64,000 nt of DNA from an uncultured Prevotellaceae bacterium (GTDB lineage: Bacteria > Bacteroidota > Bacteroidia > Bacteroidales > Bacteroidaceae): NCBI GenBank assembly GCA_900316585.1, contig ONDM01000005.1:62001-126000 (forward strand), in the 5' to 3' direction. The notes beneath the pieces were generated by a model that was not told where the DNA came from, ran no database searches, and saw nothing but the letters and a program-made list of their open reading frames with translations. A program made the translations under genes and the position numbers. Position 1 is the stretch's first letter, and each line of letters starts with the position of its first letter. Shown piece by piece: positions 25,384-34,656 of the stretch.

Positions 25384-25458
25384 TCGGGGTGAGCAGACTC
25401 GAACTGCCGACCCCACGCCCCCCAGACGCGTACTCTAACCGGACTGAGCTACACCCCG
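25384..25458 (-). tRNA. tRNA-Pro (GGG)
   Basis: A 75-nt cloverleaf. The acceptor CGGGGTG (25452-25458) pairs with CACCCCG (25385-25391), the T-loop is TTCGAGT, and the anticodon loop CTGGGGG gives anticodon GGG. No CCA is encoded. Confidence 0.93.
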
Positions 25459-25553
25459 AACACGAAATTTAGTGCAAAAATACAACAATCCTTGTCCCAA
25501 TCCAAATTTTATCATTTAATTTTGTAACTTTGCATCCACTAATTCAGATAAGA

Positions 25554-26819
25554 ATGATTTATATTGTAAAACCCCCTACACATCCTATACGGGCTACTAT
25601 TAATCTCCCTGCTTCAAAGAGTATTAGTAACAGGGTATTGATTATCCGTGCCTTAAGTGGTTGCAATTTTCAGATAAAGAACTTGTCTGATTGTGATGAC
25701 ACGAATGTCATGTTGTCGGGGCTTGAATTGCCAGATATTATCGATGTGGGTGCTGCGGGTACCACCATGCGGTTTATGACTGCCTATTTGTCTCAGTTGG
25801 AAGGTCAGATACATACAATTACTGGTTCAGAACGTATGAAGCAGAGACCAATAAAGGTATTAGTAGATGCTTTGCGGACTTTAGGGGCTGACATAGAATA
25901 TCTAGGTGAAATAGGTTGTCCTCCTTTGAGAATTCATGGAAAAAAATTGGCTTGTACCGATGTTTTGGATATGGATGGCAGTGTTAGTTCGCAGTATATT
26001 TCAGCCATACTGATGATAGGCCCAATGTTGAGTACAGGACTGAAACTCAGGTTGGATGGTGAGGTCGCTTCTCGTCCTTATATAGAGATGACGTTGGCAC
26101 TGATGCGTCATTTCGGAGCGGATGCAGAGTGGAGAGACAATGTCTCCTTTATTGAAGTTAAGCCTAGTCCCTATCATTATGAATTAGATGAGTTCGTCGT
26201 AGAATCAGACTGGAGTGCTGCTGCATTCTGGTTTGAGATTATTGCTCTTAGAGGTATCAGAAACAAAGATCTCATTAAATTGCCAGGGCTGACTGTAGAA
26301 AGTCTACAAGGAGATTCTGTAGGAATGTTTCTTTTCGATCGTCTTGGCTGTGCCTTCAATGGAGCGAACAATTCGATTAAGGCTGAACATAATTTTTATT
26401 CATCAAAAAGCCAAAATATTGATTTTGCAAAGTGCCCAGACTTGGCACAGGCAATGGTCGTGGCATCTTGCTTGGGGGATTTTCCATTCCTTTATACAGG
26501 GTTGGAAAGTCTGCATATAAAAGAAACTGACCGTATAGAAGCCTTGAAAGCAGAATTGATGAAACTAGGTTATGTGCTTCGTGGTGGCGATGATGGTGAG
26601 GGTGACCTGATGTGGCAACGTGGAAGTTGCCGAAAACAAAAGAGTCCGGTTATTGAAACCTATAAAGACCATCGTATGGCTATGGCTTTTGCACCTGCAT
26701 GCATTAAATTGGGAGAAATTCGCATAGCCGATCCAGGTGTGGTAAGTAAGTCTTATCCTCATTTTTGGGATGATTTGAAAATGGCAGGCTTTACAATAGA
26801 GGAGGTTGAAGAATCATGA
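25554..26819 (+). CDS. aroA: 3-phosphoshikimate 1-carboxyvinyltransferase (EPSP synthase)
   Basis: Shikimate-pathway enzyme joining shikimate-3-phosphate and PEP. About 421 residues from ATG 25554. The frame is open upstream to a TTG at 25530, but that lies inside the -7 box TAACTTTG (25525-25532), so 25554 is the start, with a leader of only ~16 nt. Motifs are LPASKSISNRVLIIRAL, GAAGTTMRFMTAYL, the substrate-site SSQYISAILM and the C-terminal KETDRIEAL and DHRMAMAFA blocks. The stop overlaps the next ATG (ATGA), so the downstream gene is translationally coupled. Confidence 0.95.
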   Translation: MIYIVKPPTHPIRATINLPASKSISNRVLIIRALSGCNFQIKNLSDCDDTNVMLSGLELPDIIDVGAAGTTMRFMTAYLSQLEGQIHTITGSERMKQRPIKVLVDALRTLGADIEYLGEIGCPPLRIHGKKLACTDVLDMDGSVSSQYISAILMIGPMLSTGLKLRLDGEVASRPYIEMTLALMRHFGADAEWRDNVSFIEVKPSPYHYELDEFVVESDWSAAAFWFEIIALRGIRNKDLIKLPGLTVESLQGDSVGMFLFDRLGCAFNGANNSIKAEHNFYSSKSQNIDFAKCPDLAQAMVVASCLGDFPFLYTGLESLHIKETDRIEALKAELMKLGYVLRGGDDGEGDLMWQRGSCRKQKSPVIETYKDHRMAMAFAPACIKLGEIRIADPGVVSKSYPHFWDDLKMAGFTIEEVEES

Positions 26820-27250
26820 AAGTAGTTGTTATTTTAGTTGCTCTTCTGCTGATAGGAGCAATAACAGCTTTGTTTTTCAGCTATTTGAACAATCGTAAGA
26901 TTCAGAAGAAGATAGATAGTGGGGAACTGAAAGAGTTTCCTAATATTAGGCAGGTGCAGAGTATGGAGTGCTGTGGCCAGCATGAAGTATGTGAGAAAGA
27001 TAGTCTGTTGGCTGCAGTAAGTAAGCAGATAGAGTATTACAATGATGAGGAGTTAGATCGTTTTCAGGGTCGTGCCTCTGATGCCTATACAGAAGAAGAG
27101 GTGGATGAGTTCCGTGAGGTACTCTATACCATGCAGGAAGTGGAGGTGGCAGGTTGGGTGCGTTCCTTGCAACTTCGTGCAGTAGAACTGCCTGATGACC
27201 TGAAAGATGAAGTATTTCTTATTGTTGGTGAACGCAGAAAGACGAGCTGA
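26816..27250 (+). CDS. Small membrane-anchored protein with CCGxHxxC motif
   Basis: A 144-residue protein with one N-terminal transmembrane helix (about 2-23) and a cytoplasmic or periplasmic acidic domain. Residues ~52-60 read ECCGQHEVC, a compact Cys/His cluster that could bind a metal. I do not recognise a characterised family. Its ATG overlaps the aroA stop, and 3 bases separate it from the metal ABC permease gene downstream, so it may assist metal transport; that is inference from position and the Cys/His motif. Confidence 0.7.
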   Translation: MKVVVILVALLLIGAITALFFSYLNNRKIQKKIDSGELKEFPNIRQVQSMECCGQHEVCEKDSLLAAVSKQIEYYNDEELDRFQGRASDAYTEEEVDEFREVLYTMQEVEVAGWVRSLQLRAVELPDDLKDEVFLIVGERRKTS

Positions 27251-27253
27251 AGA

Positions 27254-28060
27254 ATGGATATTCTCCAATATGTTTTTTTTCAAAATGCCTTGTTAGGCAG
27301 TTTCTTAGCCAGCATTCTATGTGGGATTGTGGGTACTTATATCGTTACTCGCCGTCTGGTGTTTATTAGTGGAGGTCTTACTCATGCCTCATTCGGAGGA
27401 ATAGGCCTAGGTGTATACTTTGGCATTTCGCCCATTTGGTCGGCTATGGTTTTTACCGTACTGAGTGCCTTCGGTATAAAGTGGCTGAGCACTCGCGATG
27501 ATATGCGCGAAGATTCAGCTATTGCTGTCTTTTGGACATTAGGCATGAGTGTGGGTATTATCTTTAGTTTCCTCAGTCCGTCATTTGTTCCTGATTTGTC
27601 TTCTTATTTGTTTGGAAATATCTTGACCATTACTACGGCAGACATTTGGGCATTGGCTATATTGGCATTCATAGCCTTGTTGGCATTTAGTTTCTGTCTG
27701 CGACCTATTATGTATGTGGCCTTTGACCGTGAATTCGCTCGTTCACAAGGCATGCCGGTTCAGTGCATGGAATATCTGCTTATAGGTTTCATTGCATTGA
27801 CTATTGTGGCTTGCTTGCGTATGGTAGGAATTGTACTTGTTTTGTCATTGCTTACTATACCTCAAGGTACAGCTAATCTGTTTACTCATGACTATAAGAG
27901 AATGATGTGGTATTCCATTCTGATTGGATATTTAAGCTGTTTGGGTGGTTTGTTCTTTTCTTATTTTTGGAATGTTCCTTCAGGAGCTTGTATTATTCTG
28001 GTTTCTGTACTGATATATTTAGCCGTAAAGTTTTGTGTGATTTTGAAAAAGAGAAAGTAA
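27254..28060 (+). CDS. Metal ABC transporter permease (ZnuB/MntB family)
   Basis: A 268-residue inner-membrane permease of the ABC-3 family with about eight hydrophobic segments. Family blocks are [35 protein letters not shown] near the N-terminus and [21 protein letters not shown] in the second half. Relatives import Zn2+, Mn2+ or Fe2+ with an ATPase and a solute-binding protein, neither of which is encoded nearby, so partners must be elsewhere. It follows the CCGxHxxC protein by 3 bp and precedes tsaE by 1 bp. Confidence 0.9.
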   Translation: MDILQYVFFQNALLGSFLASILCGIVGTYIVTRRLVFISGGLTHASFGGIGLGVYFGISPIWSAMVFTVLSAFGIKWLSTRDDMREDSAIAVFWTLGMSVGIIFSFLSPSFVPDLSSYLFGNILTITTADIWALAILAFIALLAFSFCLRPIMYVAFDREFARSQGMPVQCMEYLLIGFIALTIVACLRMVGIVLVLSLLTIPQGTANLFTHDYKRMMWYSILIGYLSCLGGLFFSYFWNVPSGACIILVSVLIYLAVKFCVILKKRK

Positions 28061-28061
28061 T

Positions 28062-28472
28062 ATGGAAATAAAGATAGAGTCTGTAGATAAAATAAATGAA
28101 GCTGCTAAGGAGTTTGTGGCTAACATGGGCGACAATGTGGTCTTTGCATTTTATGGTAGTATGGGTGTGGGCAAGACAACTTTCATTAAGTCGGTCTGTG
28201 AATGTCTTGGTGTGGAAGATGTAATTAATTCGCCTACTTTTGCTATTGTAAATGAGTACAGAAGTGGTTCTGGGGAACTGATTTATCATTTTGATTTCTA
28301 TCGAATCAAAAAAGTAGAAGAGGTCTATGATATGGGGTATGAAGATTACTTTTACAGTGGTGCACTCTGTTTTATAGAATGGCCTGAGTTGGTGGAGGAC
28401 TTGTTGCCTCTGGATGCTGTTAAAGTGGAAATTGTGGAACAGCCTGACGGCTCACGCATATTAAAGTTCTAA
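28062..28472 (+). CDS. tsaE: tRNA threonylcarbamoyladenosine biosynthesis ATPase TsaE
   Basis: A 136-residue ATPase needed with TsaB/TsaD for t6A37 formation on ANN-decoding tRNAs. The P-loop is [12 protein letters not shown] (near residues 30-41), followed by [10 protein letters not shown] and HFDFYRIK, then the conserved CFIEWPE. It is one base after the permease gene. Its end overlaps the convergent folB gene by 4 bases. Confidence 0.96.
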   Translation: MEIKIESVDKINEAAKEFVANMGDNVVFAFYGSMGVGKTTFIKSVCECLGVEDVINSPTFAIVNEYRSGSGELIYHFDFYRIKKVEEVYDMGYEDYFYSGALCFIEWPELVEDLLPLDAVKVEIVEQPDGSRILKF

Positions 28473-28843
28473 CGGACTGTGTGTAGGGTAATGCCTGCCA
28501 ACCCTTGTGCTCCGGCTCCAATCGGAGCATTTTCTTTTTCTATGGTAATATCCGCAGCTTCTACGCTAGGAAAGTCTTTATAAAGCCGTTTGCAGATACG
28601 GCCTGCCACATGTTCTAGCAATTTAGATGTTATCTGCATTTCCTCCTTTGCTATTTGGTATATGTCGGCATAGCTTACTGTGTCACTAATCTCGTCAGTT
28701 TGGGCTGCTCTTTCTATGTTAACCTTCACACAGATTGATACATTAAAATACGCTCCTATGCTTTTCTCTTGAGGAAGAACTCCATGAAAAGCATAAAAGC
28801 GTAAATCTTTCAAATGGATGTAACTGTTTTTAAATGTCATCAT
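28469..28843 (-). CDS. folB: Dihydroneopterin aldolase
   Basis: A 124-residue folate-pathway enzyme that cleaves dihydroneopterin. The family landmarks are [25 protein letters not shown] (active-site region) and [24 protein letters not shown] at the C-terminus, with the catalytic Lys in IEKENAPI. Its start overlaps the end of the upstream gene (28830-29504) by 14 bases, so it is coupled to it in the dnaA transcript. Confidence 0.95.
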   Translation of the reverse strand: MMTFKNSYIHLKDLRFYAFHGVLPQEKSIGAYFNVSICVKVNIERAAQTDEISDTVSYADIYQIAKEEMQITSKLLEHVAGRICKRLYKDFPSVEAADITIEKENAPIGAGAQGLAGITLHTVR

Positions 28844-29504
28844 TTACTTCATCAGTTTCAGGATCGTCTTTCGTGTATTTCTTTAAAGCACGTTCCACAC
28901 CCACTTTCCAGGTATTGATGTTCTCGTTGTCAAACTGCAGGGAATCTACTAGTTTGATAACCTGTTCCACTGGCATCCTATAGCGCAAAACCCCTGAAAT
29001 CAGTTTGGCATAGTTCCAGTATTCCTTGTTGAACTTCTCAGAGAGACCTTCAACAGTGGTTTTGTAACCACGTTTGTTTTGGAATTGAAAGTCATAGCGC
29101 TTTACACCATTTTCATCCAGATTCTTGATAATACGCCCACTGACTACCGATTTTGGAAGAATAATACCTTCTTCATCATCTTGAAGGCCAGTGAAGATCT
29201 CATACGGATAACCATCAAGTAGTCCCACGAATGCCACCCATTTTTCCTTATTGTTTTGGAAGCGGACAACATCACATTCCAGGACTTTAGGACGGACTTC
29301 GGTTATTCTAGGTTTGGTGGAGATGGTAGCCAAGTCTTTGGCCATGTGCCAATCCATAGTTGTAGGGGTAAGTTCAATAAGCTGACCATCAGCATTTCGT
29401 TTGGCATAGTTGTTCAACCAAGCCAATGCTACGGCTTCCTCTCCTTCAAAATAACGGATGGATGCCTCTAAAACTTGTTCTTGTGTATAAGTTTTCTTTG
29501 CCAC
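28830..29504 (-). CDS. Stand-alone domain like the C-terminus of B12-dependent ribonucleotide reductase
   Basis: A 224-residue soluble protein. Residues ~65-195 (RPKVLECDVVRFQNNKEKW, then VAFVGLLDGYPYEIFTGLQ, then AKLISGVLRYRMPVEQVIKLVDSL) resemble the C-terminal TSCPD-like region of adenosylcobalamin-dependent ribonucleotide reductases. The catalytic barrel with its radical and redox cysteines is absent, and no cysteine pair typical of the swinging arm is present. Some databases call such proteins ribonucleoside reductases, which I consider misleading. It sits 10 bp after dnaA and overlaps folB. A role in nucleotide sensing or replication control is speculation. Confidence 0.65.
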   Translation of the reverse strand: MAKKTYTQEQVLEASIRYFEGEEAVALAWLNNYAKRNADGQLIELTPTTMDWHMAKDLATISTKPRITEVRPKVLECDVVRFQNNKEKWVAFVGLLDGYPYEIFTGLQDDEEGIILPKSVVSGRIIKNLDENGVKRYDFQFQNKRGYKTTVEGLSEKFNKEYWNYAKLISGVLRYRMPVEQVIKLVDSLQFDNENINTWKVGVERALKKYTKDDPETDEVNDDI

Positions 29505-29514
29505 TTGAGGTTTA

Positions 29515-30900
29515 TCAGTTTTTCAGTTCCAGTTCAATATCGTTTACCTTATTTCGTAAGTCTTTGATCAGGTCTATCTGGTCTTCAATGAGCTTGATGG
29601 AATGCAAAACTGTTGCATGGTTTCTCTTGCCAATAAGGGTACCAATGCGGGTAGTGGAAAGGTCTGTGTGTTTCTGTGCCAGGAACATGGCCACTTGACG
29701 TGCTCTGACAATGTTAGCTTTTCTACTTTGGCTATATACATCTTCCTCACTGACGCCAAAAGCACTGCATGACTTCTGAATAATATCTTCGATGGTAATC
29801 TTTTTCTTGACAAACTTCACAGTGCGGTTAACAACTTTCTCTGCCAATGCCATGTCAATGTTGCTGTTGAAGACAACAGAGTAAGCCATTAAGGCATTGA
29901 TAATGCCTTCCAAATCACGTACACTGTCCTGAGCAACATGAGCGATGTAATTGATTACATCTTCAGAGATATTTAAACCATTGTGATGAACTTTGTACAA
30001 CAAGATTTTACGGCGTAATTCTTCATTGGGCTTCTCCATCTCAGCCAACATGCCCCACTTGAACCGAGTGAGCAAGCGTTCTTCTATGCCTTGCATCTCT
30101 ACTGGCGACCGATCTGCAGTCAAGATAAGCTGCTTGCCGGTTTGATGCAGTTGATTGAAGATATGGAAGAATACATTCTGGGTTTTGGTTACGCCTGAAA
30201 GTTCCTGCAAGTCGTCAACAATCAAAACATCAATGGACTGATAGAAGTTCATGAAGTCATTGTAGGTGTTGTTTCTTACAGAATCAGTATATTGCACCAT
30301 GAATAGGTGAGCAGATACATAAAGAACCCGCAGGTTTGGGAAGCGTTGCTTGATTTGAGTACCGATGGCATTGACCAAATGAGTTTTCCCCACACCAGAA
30401 GGACCATAGATGAACAGTGGATTGAAAGCCGTATGAGCAGGCTTCTCAGCTACGCTAAGACCAATTTGGCGGGAAAGCTTGTTACTTATGCCTTCAATGA
30501 AATTACTGAAATTATAACTAGGATTCAAACGTGGATCCAAATCGTTGAATAGTTCTTCAGATTTTACTTTATTGCCATCAACAATTTGTTTCTGCTTTAA
30601 AGTGACTGCATTTGTAGACTCTACATGGATAGGAGTGTTATTGCTCTTGTCCACCATGATGTCATACATCAGGCTGACATCTCCCCCGAAGACCTGTTTC
30701 AGAGCAGCCTTCATCAAGTCCAGATAGTGTTCTTCCAAAAACTCATAGAAGAAATTACTTGGCACGGCAATAGTCAGCACCTTATCTTGAAACGATACAG
30801 GTACAATAGGAGCGAACCATGTCTTAAATGGTTCTTCAGCAATGTTATCTTTAATGAAGGATAAGCATTGACTCCAATATAGCTGAATATTGTTTTTCAT
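29515..30900 (-). CDS. dnaA: Chromosomal replication initiator protein DnaA
   Basis: AAA+ initiator of chromosome replication. From ATG 30900 it has 461 residues. The frame is open to 30990, but the extension has no family resemblance and crosses the promoter, while MKNNIQLYWSQCLSFIKDNIAEEPFKTWFAPI is the usual domain I. Walker A is GPSGVGKTHL, Walker B DVLIVDDLQEL, and the C-terminal domain IV carries the DnaA-box recognition helix KRNHATVLHSI. The promoter is at 30935-30966. No cluster of TTATNCACA boxes was seen in the flanking 330 bp, so I do not place oriC here. Confidence 0.97.
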   Translation of the reverse strand: MKNNIQLYWSQCLSFIKDNIAEEPFKTWFAPIVPVSFQDKVLTIAVPSNFFYEFLEEHYLDLMKAALKQVFGGDVSLMYDIMVDKSNNTPIHVESTNAVTLKQKQIVDGNKVKSEELFNDLDPRLNPSYNFSNFIEGISNKLSRQIGLSVAEKPAHTAFNPLFIYGPSGVGKTHLVNAIGTQIKQRFPNLRVLYVSAHLFMVQYTDSVRNNTYNDFMNFYQSIDVLIVDDLQELSGVTKTQNVFFHIFNQLHQTGKQLILTADRSPVEMQGIEERLLTRFKWGMLAEMEKPNEELRRKILLYKVHHNGLNISEDVINYIAHVAQDSVRDLEGIINALMAYSVVFNSNIDMALAEKVVNRTVKFVKKKITIEDIIQKSCSAFGVSEEDVYSQSRKANIVRARQVAMFLAQKHTDLSTTRIGTLIGKRNHATVLHSIKLIEDQIDLIKDLRNKVNDIELELKN

Positions 30901-30934
30901 GGTGAAAAGTAAATTCTCGTTTTTACCGGGAATG

Positions 30935-30966
30935 CAAAGTTCGAAAAGTTTTTTTTTAAAAACAAA
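30935..30966 (-). promoter_or_regulatory. Promoter of dnaA
   Basis: Minus-strand TTTG (complement of 30963-30966), a 20-nt spacer, and GAACTTTG (complement of 30935-30942). The first base of the -7 box deviates from TAnnTTTG. A second candidate, TATTTTTG, lies at the complement of 31062-31069. Confidence 0.5.
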
Positions 30967-31140
30967 TCGATTTTTACTTTGAGTTTTCAATAGTTTTTTA
31001 TTGTTTTGAGTTTCAACCCCTTAGATATAGCCCTAAAAGACCCATAAATCAATAGAATTTGCAAAAATACAAGTACTTAAATTTTAAACACTTGTAATTC
31101 TTGGGCACGTACACATATTGATTTGTAAAGAAAATTAGAA

Positions 31141-31203
31141 AGGGCTCATTTTGACTTTAATTTTCAGCTAGTTAGTACTTGTGAAAAATAAAAATGAGCC
31201 CCT
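31141..31203. terminator. Terminator-like inverted repeat between dnaA and the MCE gene
   Basis: GGGCTCATTTT (31142-31152) pairs with AAAATGAGCCC (31191-31201). An inner TTTTCA/TGAAAA pair shortens the 38-nt loop. It lies just past the stop of the MCE gene on the minus strand. The remaining intergenic bases are AT-rich and otherwise empty apart from the dnaA promoters. Confidence 0.5.
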
Positions 31204-31227
31204 TCTGTTATTTGGAATAAATCTAAA

Positions 31228-32136
31228 TTACTTCTTTTTGTCTTTTTTCCCAAACAAAGAAAAATGCACGTATCTCTTTGGATGATTTTGCAAATCATCA
31301 ATTAAATTTGATGCATTGGCAGCTGTAGCATTCAGGTTATTATATAAGGAAGGATCATTAAGAAGCAGTCCAATAGTATTATCCTGACTAGTCATTTTCT
31401 TGCTTAATGTTTCTATACTGCTGAGAGTTCCGTTTACCTGGGTCATCAAAGTATTAACATCCAATTGGCTGACTTTGTCATTCAACTGATTTGTCAGGGT
31501 ATCTGCATTGGCCAATACATTGTTCAGCTTATTAGTCCATTTAGGCATGTCATTGCCCAATAATTGGTTCAATTTAGCAGTGGTGACTGCTAAATTGGCA
31601 GTCATTTTTTCTGTGTTGATGAGCACATTTTTCAGACTCGGTTCACTTAAGAGGGTATTTATCGATATCAGGATAGAATCCATCTTAGGCAACAAATTTT
31701 CCAACTTAGGTATTACATCATCAACACTTTGGAGTAAGCCACTTGCAGAAACTCCTGGAATAGTGTCACCAGGATGCACCTTTTCACGAGGATTATTTGC
31801 CAAAAGAATGTGCAGTTTGATTGTACCCAACACTTCCTTTTCCAGCTCAGCCTTACTTCCAGCAGGAATTCGCAGATTCTTGTCTATATCAATTTGGACA
31901 AAAACACCGCCTTTTCTGTAATCATAATTAATGTCACTAACCACACCAATGCTGAAACCATCAGCATAGACAGGACTTGACTTGCTTAAACCTCCAATGT
32001 CTTGAAAAGCAACATAATAGACATTGTTTGTTGTAAAAAGATTAAGACCCTTTAGAAAACTGATACCATAGTACAAAATGCCAATGGTCAGGATTCCTGC
32101 AAGACCTAATGCAATCTCTTTGGAAAATCTCTTCAT
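31228..32136 (-). CDS. MCE-family (MlaD-like) lipid-transport protein
   Basis: A 302-residue protein with an N-terminal membrane anchor (about 8-28), an MCE domain (~38-117, starting YYVAFQDIGGLSKSSPVYADGFSIGVVSDI and ending LLANNPREKVHPGDTIPG), and a long helical C-terminal region (~130-290) with repeated Thr/Leu/Asn heptads. MlaD proteins form hexameric channels moving phospholipids between membranes. No MlaE/MlaF genes are adjacent. It starts 12 bp after the amidase gene, so the two form an envelope operon. Confidence 0.92.
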   Translation of the reverse strand: MKRFSKEIALGLAGILTIGILYYGISFLKGLNLFTTNNVYYVAFQDIGGLSKSSPVYADGFSIGVVSDINYDYRKGGVFVQIDIDKNLRIPAGSKAELEKEVLGTIKLHILLANNPREKVHPGDTIPGVSASGLLQSVDDVIPKLENLLPKMDSILISINTLLSEPSLKNVLINTEKMTANLAVTTAKLNQLLGNDMPKWTNKLNNVLANADTLTNQLNDKVSQLDVNTLMTQVNGTLSSIETLSKKMTSQDNTIGLLLNDPSLYNNLNATAANASNLIDDLQNHPKRYVHFSLFGKKDKKK

Positions 32137-32148
32137 AATATGATGTAT

Positions 32149-33318
32149 TTATTTTTTGTTAGTCTTATATAATTGAATTGCCTCATTTACATCCATCTTC
32201 ACTCCATTTCTAAATGCAATGATGAAACAGTCTTTGAACTTGGAAGTTATTTCTTTCTTCTTCTTCAGTACCTCATTGTAATTTGTAGAGGCTGCATAGG
32301 TGTATTTATAGATATTACCCTCCTTGTAGTTCTCTACGTTTTTCAATCCCTTGAATTTTGCATCACCAGCTTTGAGTAATTGGCTTGAAGTAAGAATCTG
32401 TATCTTGAAGACAGGTTCGTTATTTGCAGGCTGACTGGCTGGTGTTACTGCGGGTGCAGCTGTGGAAGTTTCTTCTTCTGCTGCTTGTTGAATAGGGGCA
32501 GGCGCAGGCTCCTTAGCTTCAACATCTGTTGAAATGCCACCAGACTTCCCTTTCTTATAGGAAATGAATGCTTGATAGATGCTCTGAGCCATGGAAGACG
32601 ATCCCTTTTCAGAAATCAGGTACTGAGCCTCGTCGTCGGTAGAAATGAATCCTAACTCGATGAGTACACTTGGCATAGAAGTTTCACGAAGTACAAGGAA
32701 TCCAGCCTGTTTAACTCCTTTGTTGATGCGTTTGGAATTATTACTGAACTGGCTCTGCACTTTTTTAGCGAAACTGACGCTCTGACTCATGTTGGCATCT
32801 TGCATAAATTCAAAGATAATGTAGCTTTCAGAAGAATTCGGATTGAATCCTTTATATGTTGTTTGATAGTTACTTTCCAAAAGGATTACCTCATTCTCGC
32901 GCTTTGCTACTGCAAGATTCTCTTCTGCTCGAGCCATACCCAATGTATAGGTCTCAGCTCCACGGACTGTTCCTTTGGGAACAGAGTTTGTATGGATAGA
33001 GATGAAGAGATCCGCCTTTGCATTATTCGCAATCTGGGCTCTACGATGCAGTTCTACAAATACATCCTTTTTACGGGTATAGACCACTTTCACATCGTGA
33101 CAATTGTTTTCTATAAGTTTTCCCAGTTTCAGTGCAGTCTTCAGATTGATGTCTTTTTCTTTGATCTTAAGTCTTCGGTTGACGGCACCAGCATCATGAG
33201 CTCCATGGCCAGCGTCAATCACCACTACAAATTTTTTTGCAGGTGGCTCTGCTAGCAAGATAGCCGGTATGAAAAAACCGACTAAGAATAAGGCAATATA
33301 GAGGATTCTTTTTCTCAT
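32149..33318 (-). CDS. N-acetylmuramoyl-L-alanine amidase with C-terminal SPOR-like domain
   Basis: Secreted zinc amidase that cleaves peptidoglycan cross-peptides. The start at 33318 (MRKRILYIALFLVGFFIPAILLA, signal peptide) is preferred because the upstream ATG at 33336 falls in the -7 box TATTTTTG (complement of 33334-33341). The Amidase_3 domain spans ~30-250 with zinc and catalytic residues in VVIDAGHGAHDAGA, RGAETY, LFISIHTN and VLIELGFIS. A Pro/Ala/Glu-rich linker (~265-295) leads to a SPOR-like domain (~300-375, VFKIQILTSSQLL) expected to target denuded glycan at division sites. It is the first gene of an operon with the MCE protein. Confidence 0.93.
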   Translation of the reverse strand: MRKRILYIALFLVGFFIPAILLAEPPAKKFVVVIDAGHGAHDAGAVNRRLKIKEKDINLKTALKLGKLIENNCHDVKVVYTRKKDVFVELHRRAQIANNAKADLFISIHTNSVPKGTVRGAETYTLGMARAEENLAVAKRENEVILLESNYQTTYKGFNPNSSESYIIFEFMQDANMSQSVSFAKKVQSQFSNNSKRINKGVKQAGFLVLRETSMPSVLIELGFISTDDEAQYLISEKGSSSMAQSIYQAFISYKKGKSGGISTDVEAKEPAPAPIQQAAEEETSTAAPAVTPASQPANNEPVFKIQILTSSQLLKAGDAKFKGLKNVENYKEGNIYKYTYAASTNYNEVLKKKKEITSKFKDCFIIAFRNGVKMDVNEAIQLYKTNKK

Positions 33319-33375
33319 ATTCAAAACTGAATGCAAAAATACTTATTTTTTTAAAAGAATGAAGTCTTTATCCCA

Positions 33376-34539
33376 CTATTTTATTGTCTTTTTTAATGTA
33401 AGTTTATCTATTATCAGGGCAATTGCTCCATCTCCGGTGACATTGCATGCCGTGCCGAAACTGTCCATGGCAATATATAGGGCAATCATTAATGCTTGAT
33501 CTGTTTCACCAAATCCAAGCATAGAGGCAAGAACACCTAATGCTGCCATGATGGCACCCCCTGGAACTCCTGGGGCTGCGACCATAGTGATTCCCAGCAT
33601 ACAGATGAAGCCAAAAAAAAGGTTGAAACCATATGGAATGCCTTGCATCATCATGAGTGCAACGGCACAAGCCACAATCTTTAACATACTACCAGATAGA
33701 TGAATAGTGGCACAAAGAGGAATGACGAAACCTGCAATGCCATCAGAAACTCCATTCTTACGTGTCTGCTCTAAAGTTACCGGTATAGTGGCAGCGCTAC
33801 TTTGTGTACCCAATGCCGTGAAATAGGCAGGCAACATGTTCTTCAATAGACGTAATGGGTTCTTTCGTGCAATACCCCCGGCAATGAAATACAGAAGTAA
33901 AAGCCAAAAAATGTGGAGCAGGAAAATAATGCCAATAATGCCAGCAAAGACTTTCAGCACTCGAAAGACTTCCCCTGTAGCTGTCATGCTTAGGAAAATT
34001 CCAAAAATATAAATAGGTAGCAGTGGAATGATGACAGACTCTATGGTCTTGATTATTATATCCTTGAATTCTTGGCAGACTTCTTGGAGTCTGGTCCCAT
34101 TAATATAGGCCATTCCCAAACCTAACGTAAAAGCAAGGATGAGTGCTGTCATCACAGTCATAAGCGGAGGCATGGAAATGGTAAAGAATGGTTCGGGTGT
34201 CACGGCCTTACTTTGAACCTCAAAATCTACACGGGTGTCAATGAAAGAAGGAAAAGAAGTAACGCTGACACCATAAGAAAGAATGCCAGCTAGAAGCGTG
34301 AAACCGTAAGCCAATATTACAGTCTGAATCAGTAGTCTTCCAGCATCTTTACCTATATCTGCTATTGCTGGAGCCACAAGACCTAAAATAATAAGAGGAA
34401 TGATGAAACTTAGGAACTCGCCAAAAATAGAGTTGAAAGTACTAAATATCCGTACAGCACCAGTAGGCAGCCAAATACCGCATATAATACCTAATGCAAT
34501 TGCAATTAAAATCTTTGGTAACAATCCAAACCGTTTCAT
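33376..34539 (-). CDS. Dicarboxylate/amino acid:cation symporter (SDF family)
   Basis: A 387-residue inner-membrane transporter of the glutamate/aspartate type. Multiple helices are evident. The tip-loop and unwound-helix motifs are visible as ALGTQSSAATIPVTLEQ (serine-rich hairpin) and AAPGVPGGAIMAALGVL, followed by MDSFGTACNVTGDGAIALI, which corresponds to the substrate-binding Asp/Asn/Gly stretch. The substrate cannot be fixed from sequence; serine/threonine, glutamate or C4-dicarboxylates are candidates. It has its own -7 box, TATATTTG, at the complement of 34566-34573, and is divergent from the HD gene. Confidence 0.93.
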   Translation of the reverse strand: MKRFGLLPKILIAIALGIICGIWLPTGAVRIFSTFNSIFGEFLSFIIPLIILGLVAPAIADIGKDAGRLLIQTVILAYGFTLLAGILSYGVSVTSFPSFIDTRVDFEVQSKAVTPEPFFTISMPPLMTVMTALILAFTLGLGMAYINGTRLQEVCQEFKDIIIKTIESVIIPLLPIYIFGIFLSMTATGEVFRVLKVFAGIIGIIFLLHIFWLLLLYFIAGGIARKNPLRLLKNMLPAYFTALGTQSSAATIPVTLEQTRKNGVSDGIAGFVIPLCATIHLSGSMLKIVACAVALMMMQGIPYGFNLFFGFICMLGITMVAAPGVPGGAIMAALGVLASMLGFGETDQALMIALYIAMDSFGTACNVTGDGAIALIIDKLTLKKTIK

Positions 34540-34656
34540 TTTTTTTAATCTTTCGTTTCTGTTTGCAAATATACTTAAAATCTCTCTTTCAAATAAGGCT
34601 TTCTGTAGGAAATGGTGTATTTTTGCACAAAATTATTGGTTAAGTCAGATTGTGTC

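Noticed and set aside
30901..30990. N-terminal extension of DnaA
   Set aside because: The extra 30 codons cross the promoter and have no resemblance to DnaA domain I, which begins at 30900.
30901..31227. Possible oriC next to dnaA
   Set aside because: The region is AT-rich, but I see no cluster of TTATNCACA-type DnaA boxes; only promoters and a terminator-like repeat are evident.
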